The position numbers were made by a program, and so were the translations under genes. A model generated the notes under the pieces. The model had not been told where the DNA came from and did no database searches. It saw only the letters and a list, made by a program, of their open reading frames with translations. DNA of 5,223 bases, taken from positions 1 through 5,223 of the forward strand of contig DUAL01000136.1 in assembly GCA_012960835.1 (NCBI GenBank), given 5' to 3'. This stretch comes from Flavobacteriales bacterium (GTDB taxonomy: Bacteria > Bacteroidota > Bacteroidia > Flavobacteriales > BACL11). This document shows positions 1 to 5,223 of this stretch, in pieces. Position 1 is the first letter of the stretch. Each line of letters starts with the position of its first letter.

Positions 1-728
1 CCTGCTTCTGTAACGCCCAAATGAAGCGGATAATTCATGCCTTCTTTTATCATTTCATTTACCAAAAGGCGATAGGCCTGCACCATTACTCTGGTATTAG
101 ATGCTTTCATAGAAAGAATAATTTCATGATAATCCTCATCCCTACAAATACGTAAAAATTCCATTGCCGATTCCACCATTCCTTTTGGCGTATCACCATA
201 ACGAGATAAAATCCTATCGGAAAGGGAACCATGATTAGTGCCGATCCGCATTGCCGTTCCATGCTCTTTACAAATATGGACCAAAGGCGTAAATTTTTCT
301 CTAATTCTATCTAGTTCTGCATTATAACTCTCATCCGTATATTCTAATGTTTCAAACCTTTTTTTATCGGCATAATTCCCAGGATTTACCCTGACTTTTT
401 CCACAATTCTTGCCGCAATTTCAGCCGCATTTGGGGTATAATGAATATCGGCAACAATGGGAGTAGTATATCCTCTTTTTCGTAATTCGTCTTTTATATT
501 TTGTAAATTTTCAGCTTCCTTTTTACTTGGTGCAGTAATTCTTACCAGTTCACAGCCACTTTCAATCATCCTAATGGATTCCTCTACAGTGGCCATAGTA
601 TCCATGGTATCGGTGATGGTCATGGATTGCACACTGATGGGATTGTCTCCTCCAATAGTCAAATCACCAACTTTGACTACTCTTGTTTTAAATCTGGAAT
701 ATGTGGTTAAACTATTGCAATATTTCAT
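1..728 (-). CDS. ispG: 4-hydroxy-3-methylbut-2-enyl diphosphate synthase (IspG/GcpE), N-terminal part, cut by window edge
   Basis: This is the penultimate enzyme of the MEP (non-mevalonate) isoprenoid pathway. In the cytoplasm it reductively converts 2-C-methyl-D-erythritol 2,4-cyclodiphosphate to HMBPP using a [4Fe-4S] cluster. I translated 242 codons from the minus strand. The N-terminal TIM-barrel signatures are all present and in order: GGDNPISVQSMT (residues about 25-36), VADIHY, RVNPGN, MRIGTNHGSLSDRI, ILSMKASN and HLGVTEAG at the window edge. They match E. coli IspG (for example PIAVQSMT, VADIHF, RINPGN, LHLGITEAG) as I remember it. The start is the ATG at 728-726. It gives the MKYCNSLT N-terminus typical of Bacteroidota IspG, and no better start lies upstream. 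The C-terminal iron-sulphur domain with its cysteines lies outside the window, as would the extra middle domain found in plant and Bacteroidota enzymes. The start overlaps the stop of the upstream secreted-protein gene by one base, so translation is probably coupled. The identification is secure. Confidence 0.96.
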   Translation of the reverse strand, partial: MKYCNSLTTYSRFKTRVVKVGDLTIGGDNPISVQSMTITDTMDTMATVEESIRMIESGCELVRITAPSKKEAENLQNIKDELRKRGYTTPIVADIHYTPNAAEIAARIVEKVRVNPGNYADKKRFETLEYTDESYNAELDRIREKFTPLVHICKEHGTAMRIGTNHGSLSDRILSRYGDTPKGMVESAMEFLRICRDEDYHEIILSMKASNTRVMVQAYRLLVNEMIKEGMNYPLHLGVTEA

Positions 729-730
729 TA
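726..730 (-). other. Stop-start overlap (TAATG) joining the exoprotein gene and ispG
   Basis: Read on the minus strand, the TAA stop of the 1175-residue protein (730-728) and the ATG of ispG (728-726) share one base. This arrangement is typical of translational coupling by re-initiation. No separate promoter for ispG can exist between the genes, so any ispG-specific promoter would have to lie inside the upstream coding sequence. The overlap is seen directly; the coupling is inferred. Confidence 0.8.
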
Positions 731-3700
731 TAACTTAACTACTTTTTTGATGATTTTTTCAATCGAATTTTTGATATGAATAAAATAAACCCCCATTGGT
801 AAATGGCTTATGTCTATTTGTTTTGAAATTACTCCTTTGAAATTAATATCGCTTGTCATTACTACTTTTCCTAAATTATTAAGCAGTTGAATGTTGGTTG
901 CCCTCTCAATATATCCCTCAATAAAAATAATATCTCTTGTAGGATTAGGAAATATTTTCCAATTATACTTTTCTTTTTCAGTCAAAGAGGTAGTATTGTC
1001 CACCCTAAACTCATGTATAATATATTTTCCAAAATCAGGATCAAAATATTTTACTTCTGGCGCATTACAATTTATTGGTGTTGTAATAAATCGGACCACA
1101 CCAGAGCCATCATTATTTGCCCAAAAATCTAAACCATCATCATCAGTGTCCATTACTTCAAATCGATAACAACCGGGGTTGAGCAGAATAGTATCTCTAT
1201 ATTGTGTGCCCCAAGAAAGAGGGCCGCTTGTATATATCGTACTGCCCCCATCATCATAAATATCCCAAGTAGTTTCAGAAATAAATGGCATTGAGGTTCC
1301 AGAGTTGGTTTGAATACAAAGCCCAAAAAAGCTTGGATAAACAGGAGTTGGTGCAAATGGAGATTTAAAAAGATTGTTGTGTGCATATTGGTCTATACTG
1401 CCATTTGGGGACTTTACCTCCACATAAAAAATATTATTTATGGTATCTAAACTTTGCCAAAGCGTAGCGGTGGATGGTAATTCCAATTCCTCTTTTTCTA
1501 AAAAATCTAAATTCCCACTCCATGAAAAGGTTTCTGGAGTAGTGGCATTGTTTATCCAATAGTCAATAGTTAAAGCAGTTAAAGTAGCACTTCCGGTATT
1601 TTGAATCACTACTTTTGGATTTCCGCAAATAGGATTGGTTCTGGAATGCACTACTTTATCCGTAGGAGATAGTACCTCCGCAATTGTGGCATCTAAAGTA
1701 AAATTAGGATTCCCGTAACTTACTAACTGATTACTTACCCAATAATTTGAACTACCTGCTGAATTGACACCATAATCCAAAATATGAGCTTGTCCTGGTG
1801 TAACTAATGATGTAATGTCAACTTCCTTTAAATCACTAGCCTTACCTGGACACCATCCTGCTCTATCGTAAATCCAAGTCCCCCCCTGCGGATAAACTGG
1901 ATTATCTGCACATTCAGTCAATACTTGCCAGCTTTCATGAGGGGGATTTGCTGCGTCAACATTCAAATAATGTGTTCTCGGAATAAACTCTCCATCTTGT
2001 CCATGCCCTGTAATTACACTCCTAATTTTATATGCTGATGCATTTGGGAACATTAAATTTGATCTTGGTTCAAAAGATCTGTCTGACATAATAGTTGAGT
2101 AGTTCTTAGATTGTGGTCTCCATATTTGCTGCATCTCTAATACATCTCTTGGGGGGGTTCCTACAATAAAATGAAACTTAATATCTAAATCTTCTTGCCA
2201 TTGCCCTCCTCCACTAATAGTCATCTGTTTTGGTCCTTTCAAGACAGGTGCAAAATCTGTGACGTCAAAATACCAACTCTCACCAAATTCTCCAAAATCA
2301 ACACCCATTCCATAAGGTGTAACAAAAGACATAATCTGAAAAACCATAGGATAACGATTATAATAATTCAACTCATTAATATTTATCATCCCATCAATAT
2401 GAGTAGTATCTATATCGGTTATGATCCCACTTGTATCATAAGTATAAGTATAGCTTAGTGATTCCCAAAGTGTATCGATTAAAACAATTCCAATGCTATC
2501 ATTTTGCATAGTACTATAATTTGGGAAAACATTTCTTAGTGTCACAATATTTGGTGTAGCTAACAAAGAATCAATGATGGTATCATTCATTATAGAAATT
2601 ATATATTCTCCTTGGTAGAACGAAATATTTGGGCGAAATGCAGTGGAGGAAAAGAAGGTAGGAATATTTTCTCCTTGACTAATTTCCCACTTTACATTAC
2701 CGTTAAATATTGCTTCTTGACTATAAATAGAATTATCATTAGCTGTATTTCCACTACCTTCATTAAATGGATAATACCCCACCAAATTAGCATAACTTGT
2801 ATGAGTAGAGTCTAACCTTTTATGCATCCATTTTTGAATAGTAGTATCGCCTAACTCCTGATTGAAGATTCTGAGTTCTTTTATTTTTCCGTGCCAAAAA
2901 TAACCTGTTCCATTTGCCCTTGAAGCAAGTTTGAAAGATTGTATATTCATTGATTTTGTTTTCCCTGTTCCGCTATGCCACAATTGCCCATTTCTGTAAA
3001 TCTTCATGCTTCCTGTAATTGCATTCTTTGTAAACACCCAATGACTCCATTCTCCTGTGTATTCATTTAAATTAGCAGCTTTGTCTATCCTGTCGTATGA
3101 GGATGTGCCATCATTTCCGCAATCCCAATATATTCTTCCATTACTCCAAGGAAAGTGTACATTTACGGTTCTATTTCCATTAGTATCTAACGCTTCAAGA
3201 AATGTAGTATTAATGGGTAAAACATTTTCGTCTCCATTAGCCCAAAAAGATATCGTAATCATATCACTAATTGTACTAAAAGCCGAATCAGCTATATCTA
3301 TGTGTTCCTGCCCACTTACCTCTATACAAGTTGCATCCGTTGAATAAAACCCTATACTATCTGCTGTATTTTCAGCTAGTATTAAAGCAGAGGAAGAATT
3401 GGAAGAATCTGTAAATGAGAACTCTACAATAATGTTAGAAACACTATCCCATACAAAAGGAGTGTAAAATTGTAATCTATTTACCCCTAAGCTTAACATA
3501 GTATTAGCGTAATACACCTCAGTAAACCCAGACAGGTGAGGATTAGCAGGATTAAGTATGCTATCAGCAGTTAATTTCAATTTAATTTTTAAAAAGTTTA
3601 TCTGCTGGGGATTGTTAATTACATTAATTGAAATAGCATTTATAGTATCGTTTACTAATCCATGTATATAATTCCCAATACTGTCAAGTATTAATAATTC

Positions 3701-4255
3701 ATCTGCTTTGTACAAGAATTGTGATTTTCCTGAAACCTGATTTGATTCTAAAACAAAATCTAATGGCGTATTACCATTGCCAATGACTGTTGTGTCTTCA
3801 CTTATAATTGAATCAACAACAGTATTGTACTGTATAAAGTGGCGGTAATTAAAAATTGGACTATTTGAATAATTATATGTTATTCCTGAGAAATTTGAGA
3901 TTATATAATCTGGTGTAAAATTTAAAATAGAGTCTACTCTAGACGAATCATGTATATATGTTTGGCAACTATAGTCCCATGCCCCGCAACCAATTCTTGA
4001 ATTCCCTCCAGGATTATTACTATTATTATCTTTACACCTCATATTATAAGACATAATTATTTTTTCAAAAGTTAAATTCGTGTCATTTGGAAAATAAGCT
4101 ATGGTATCTCTTGCGCCACTACCTGTTGAATTGCCCGTCCCATCAGTCCATGCATCATGAATAAAGGTTTGTACAACAATAGTGTCTCCAGGATTTTGTG
4201 CAAAAATATTAGTTATCACAAAAAATCCAATTAAGGTAAAAAGTATATTTTTCAT
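728..4255 (-). CDS. T9SS-exported peptide-N-glycosidase F-like protein with inserted LamG domain
   Basis: This 1175-residue secreted protein is predicted to cross the inner membrane by Sec and the outer membrane by the type IX system. A signal peptide spans residues 1-19 (MKNILFTLIGFFVITNIFA, then Q). The first part of a PNGase F domain (about 23-103) contains CGAWDY (90-95), matching CDEWDR of the Elizabethkingia enzyme. A roughly 530-residue insert follows, including a LamG-like jelly roll (about 307-527). PNGase F homology resumes at 637 with SFVTPYG, FDVTDF, GTPP, GHG, GEFIPRTH and GTWIYDRAGWCPG, ending near 855. Next come an Ig/CARDB-like module (about 860-965), a beta-rich module with DTDDDGLDFW (about 972-1062) and a type A sorting domain (1096-1175; FPNPT, then LPMGVYFI and a lysine-rich end). 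The family removes N-glycans from asparagine; activity here is inferred. The start at 4255 was chosen because the ATG at 4318 lies inside the upstream gene and would bury the signal peptide. The homology is based on by-eye alignment from memory, strongest in the C-terminal half. Confidence 0.85.
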   Translation of the reverse strand: MKNILFTLIGFFVITNIFAQNPGDTIVVQTFIHDAWTDGTGNSTGSGARDTIAYFPNDTNLTFEKIIMSYNMRCKDNNSNNPGGNSRIGCGAWDYSCQTYIHDSSRVDSILNFTPDYIISNFSGITYNYSNSPIFNYRHFIQYNTVVDSIISEDTTVIGNGNTPLDFVLESNQVSGKSQFLYKADELLILDSIGNYIHGLVNDTINAISINVINNPQQINFLKIKLKLTADSILNPANPHLSGFTEVYYANTMLSLGVNRLQFYTPFVWDSVSNIIVEFSFTDSSNSSSALILAENTADSIGFYSTDATCIEVSGQEHIDIADSAFSTISDMITISFWANGDENVLPINTTFLEALDTNGNRTVNVHFPWSNGRIYWDCGNDGTSSYDRIDKAANLNEYTGEWSHWVFTKNAITGSMKIYRNGQLWHSGTGKTKSMNIQSFKLASRANGTGYFWHGKIKELRIFNQELGDTTIQKWMHKRLDSTHTSYANLVGYYPFNEGSGNTANDNSIYSQEAIFNGNVKWEISQGENIPTFFSSTAFRPNISFYQGEYIISIMNDTIIDSLLATPNIVTLRNVFPNYSTMQNDSIGIVLIDTLWESLSYTYTYDTSGIITDIDTTHIDGMININELNYYNRYPMVFQIMSFVTPYGMGVDFGEFGESWYFDVTDFAPVLKGPKQMTISGGGQWQEDLDIKFHFIVGTPPRDVLEMQQIWRPQSKNYSTIMSDRSFEPRSNLMFPNASAYKIRSVITGHGQDGEFIPRTHYLNVDAANPPHESWQVLTECADNPVYPQGGTWIYDRAGWCPGKASDLKEVDITSLVTPGQAHILDYGVNSAGSSNYWVSNQLVSYGNPNFTLDATIAEVLSPTDKVVHSRTNPICGNPKVVIQNTGSATLTALTIDYWINNATTPETFSWSGNLDFLEKEELELPSTATLWQSLDTINNIFYVEVKSPNGSIDQYAHNNLFKSPFAPTPVYPSFFGLCIQTNSGTSMPFISETTWDIYDDGGSTIYTSGPLSWGTQYRDTILLNPGCYRFEVMDTDDDGLDFWANNDGSGVVRFITTPINCNAPEVKYFDPDFGKYIIHEFRVDNTTSLTEKEKYNWKIFPNPTRDIIFIEGYIERATNIQLLNNLGKVVMTSDINFKGVISKQIDISHLPMGVYFIHIKNSIEKIIKKVVKL
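731..970 (-). other. Coding segment for type A T9SS C-terminal sorting domain
   Basis: These bases encode the last 80 residues (1096-1175). The pattern is that of the type A sorting domain: NWKIFPNPTRD at the start, a beta strand (IIFIEG), IQLLNNLGKVV in the middle, then DISHLPMGVYFIHI and a basic KIIKKVVKL end. In this system the domain directs the protein through the outer-membrane translocon and is usually removed, with the product either attached to the surface through A-LPS or released. It implies that the genome encodes a T9SS elsewhere. Confidence 0.93.
2348..3946 (-). other. Coding segment for ~530-residue insertion inside the PNGase F N-terminal domain, including LamG
   Basis: This segment encodes residues 104-636 of the secreted protein. 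It sits between the strand carrying the Asp60 equivalent and the strand beginning MVFQIMSFVTPYG. In the Elizabethkingia enzyme these two elements are separated by only about a dozen residues. The first part (104-306) is beta-rich and ends in a GVNRLQFYTPFVWD motif and a VEFSF strand, a pattern seen in other Bacteroidota secreted proteins. The middle (about 307-527) reads as a LamG/concanavalin A-like domain: ITISFWAN, GEWSHWVFT, MKIYRNGQLW, GKIKELRIFNQEL and LVGYYPFNEGSG are typical strands of that fold. The last part (about 540-636) is an unrecognised linker. LamG domains bind glycans or proteins, so a substrate-targeting role is plausible but inferred. Boundaries are approximate. Confidence 0.65.
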
Positions 4256-4292
4256 TAATAAAGTTTTTAAAAAAATCTGCTCCAAAACTACT

Positions 4293-4844
4293 CTAATTTT
4301 CAATTTCAGTAACTCCACCAGATACTATTAGTTTCATAATTTCAGCAGAAGAAGCGTCAATAGGTTTAATATAAGAGCGCTCCACCACAAATAGTTGCCC
4401 TGAAAACGCATAGGAGTGTGGCAGGTAAACTAGAATTTTACCATTTTTTATCCCTAATGAACTCAAATCTTCATTTGTAATAAAGCCAATTCTTTCTATT
4501 GTTGAGTTTTCATAAAGTTTAATCAGCACAGGGGTATTAAATCCCTTCTTTTTCCCTACAAAAGTACTCATCAAATCCTTCACAGAAGAATAAATAGTTT
4601 GCAAAAGAGGAGCTCTTTTTAGCAATCTTTGGAAGAAAGAATTGATAGGGCTTGTAATAATTGCAGAGCCTACAAATCCTATTAAAGTAATAAGTAATAT
4701 GATGACAATCAGCCCCAATCCTGGAAACTGAAAGGGCAATATGCCATCAATTTTTTGGAAGGTCCAATAGACCACATAAAGTGTTACGATAATAGGAACA
4801 ATGTAGAGCAATCCTTGTAAAAAGTAATTTATAAATTTTTTCAT
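4293..4844 (-). CDS. DUF502 family two-helix inner-membrane protein
   Basis: This 183-residue protein matches the DUF502 family (bacterial relatives of plant LIKE-COV proteins), whose biochemical role is not established. Two hydrophobic helices are visible at about residues 8-28 (FLQGLLYIVPIIVTLYVVYW) and 43-64 (LGLIVIILLITLIGFVGSAI). They are separated by a short PFQFPGLG loop, and a soluble C-terminal domain follows. Family-like motifs are RAPLLQTIYSSVKDLM (78-93), VYLPHSYAFSGQLFVV (139-154) and the terminal MKLIVSGGV. In many proteobacterial members the PHSYAFSG stretch reads PTTPNPTSG. The length is close to the family norm of about 200 residues. The start at 4844 gives a natural MKKF N-terminus and follows a run of seven A residues, with no Shine-Dalgarno, as usual in Bacteroidota. 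It is the first gene of the minus-strand group; the secreted protein starts 37 bases after its stop. The family call is firm; the function is unknown. Confidence 0.88.
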   Translation of the reverse strand: MKKFINYFLQGLLYIVPIIVTLYVVYWTFQKIDGILPFQFPGLGLIVIILLITLIGFVGSAIITSPINSFFQRLLKRAPLLQTIYSSVKDLMSTFVGKKKGFNTPVLIKLYENSTIERIGFITNEDLSSLGIKNGKILVYLPHSYAFSGQLFVVERSYIKPIDASSAEIMKLIVSGGVTEIEN

Positions 4845-5013
4845 TTTTTTTAAACTTTAATGATTATTTGAAGTCATAAAAGTAATAATCTTAAAAACAA
4901 TAGCCATGAAAAATTAAATTTTAGTTTTTGTGGCTTTTGAACAAATAAGATTTATTATTTTGATTTTGTTAAACCGTAATTTTATTTCGTAATTTGTAGG
5001 CTGAAATTAAAAA
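4845..5013. promoter_or_regulatory. Divergent AT-rich intergenic region, presumed promoters for both directions
   Basis: These 169 bases separate the minus-strand group from the plus-strand CotH-like gene, so both promoters should lie here. It is strongly AT-rich, and I found no coding potential and no convincing hairpin. For the minus strand, a TACTTTTA box (4884-4877) resembles the Bacteroidota -7 consensus TAnnTTTG except for its last base. It lacks a TTG at the usual distance upstream, so I do not call a minus-strand promoter site. Confidence 0.5.
4965..4996 (+). promoter_or_regulatory. Candidate Bacteroidota-type promoter for the CotH-like gene
   Basis: TTTG at 4965-4968 and TAATTTG at 4990-4996 are 21 bases apart. 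This resembles the Bacteroidota pattern of a -33 TTG and a -7 TAnnTTTG element, but the -7 box is one base shorter than the consensus. It would give a leader of roughly 10 bases before the ATG at 5014. Such boxes are easily matched by chance in DNA this rich in A and T, so this is tentative. Confidence 0.28.
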
Positions 5014-5223
5014 ATGAAAAAGTTTTATATTATAGTTATTGCTGTTTTTTGGGTGTTTTTTACAACTGCCCAAAATGATTTTTATGATGAAAATAATATC
5101 AATACCATTGAAATTTTCTTCACTCAATCCAATTGGGATCAACTGATGGATAATTATTATGCTACAGGAAATGGAGATCGCCTCACTGCAGACAGTGTGA
5201 TTGTAAATGGAATAGTTTTTGAT
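5014..5223 (+). CDS. Probable secreted CotH-kinase-family protein, N-terminal 70 residues, cut by window edge
   Basis: The open frame runs from the ATG at 5014 to the window end without a stop (70 codons). It begins with a signal peptide, MKKFYIIVIAVFWVFFTTA followed by Q, with a basic start, a hydrophobic core and an A|Q cleavage site like that of the large exoprotein. The mature start, FYDENNINTIEIFF, then SNWDQLMDNYY and the strand DSVIVNGIVFD, match the opening of CotH-family proteins. There a strand is followed by a W-D-x-L helix and an 'inG..f..VG.rfKG' strand. CotH of Bacillus is a protein kinase acting on spore coat proteins. Bacteroidota homologues are secreted and often carry T9SS domains, but their substrates are mostly unknown. 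The kinase catalytic motifs lie beyond the window, so the family call rests on the N-terminal pattern only. The gene is divergent from the DUF502-exoprotein-ispG group. The ATG follows an A-rich leader without a Shine-Dalgarno. Confidence 0.7.
   Translation, partial: MKKFYIIVIAVFWVFFTTAQNDFYDENNINTIEIFFTQSNWDQLMDNYYATGNGDRLTADSVIVNGIVFD

Noticed and set aside
457..738. Plus-strand open frame of 93 codons opposite ispG
   Set aside because: It is antisense to an unmistakable IspG coding sequence and its product resembles nothing. It is a shadow frame.
887..3347. Several open frames of 67-96 codons within the exoprotein gene (887-1132, 891-1169, 1153-1386, 2195-2458, 2612-2815, 3057-3347)
   Set aside because: All overlap the long secreted-protein frame, whose translation shows continuous domain structure. 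None has a recognisable motif or a plausible start context.
4264..4273. TTTTTAAAAA palindrome between the DUF502 and exoprotein genes, as a possible terminator
   Set aside because: The hairpin would be only A-T pairs with no loop and no GC stem, so it is far too weak for an intrinsic terminator. The 37-base gap also fits an operon better.
4253..4318. Upstream ATG at 4318 that would add 21 residues to the secreted protein
   Set aside because: It lies inside the end of the DUF502 gene and would place a charged extension (MELLKLKIRVV) before the signal peptide. The ATG at 4255 gives a standard signal peptide with an A|Q cleavage site.
1..5223. A novel multi-gene system, CRISPR array, insertion sequence, tRNA or other RNA gene
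   Set aside because: I saw no direct repeat arrays, terminal inverted repeats, transposase motifs or tRNA-like cloverleafs. The four genes belong to known families and nothing shows that they act together as a defence or mobile system.

Overview
The window looks like chromosomal DNA from an AT-rich member of the Bacteroidota, probably a flavobacterium-like or related lineage. Three things point there. The large secreted protein ends in a type A type IX secretion system (T9SS) sorting domain, which is confined to this phylum. Both visible signal peptides end in the A|Q cleavage pattern common in these bacteria. The gene starts are preceded by A-rich leaders instead of Shine-Dalgarno sequences. 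IspG is also of the Bacteroidota type at its N-terminus.

Layout: three genes run on the minus strand, in transcription order. First is a DUF502 two-helix membrane protein (4844-4293). After a 37-base gap comes a 1175-residue secreted protein (4255-728). Its stop codon then overlaps by one base (TAATG) the start of ispG (728 leftwards, cut by the window edge). The tight packing suggests one transcript. A 169-base AT-rich intergenic stretch (4845-5013) separates this group from a divergent plus-strand gene starting at 5014. That gene is cut at the right edge and looks like a secreted CotH-kinase-family protein.

The most interesting gene is the secreted one. By eye it is a peptide-N-glycosidase F (PNGase F) homologue. 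Its N-terminal glycosidase domain is interrupted by about 530 extra residues that include a LamG-like lectin fold. It is followed by Ig-like and other beta-rich modules and the T9SS sorting domain. Residues matching PNGase F Asp60, Glu206 and Arg248 and one disulphide pair are retained, while Glu118, Arg61 and another disulphide pair are not. It is probably exported through the inner membrane by Sec and across the outer membrane by T9SS, and it may act on glycoproteins or bind glycans. I infer no pathway linking the genes: IspG is a housekeeping isoprenoid enzyme, DUF502 proteins are uncharacterised membrane proteins, and their grouping with the exoprotein may be only genomic neighbourhood. 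I see no RNA genes, mobile elements, CRISPR arrays or clear terminators.
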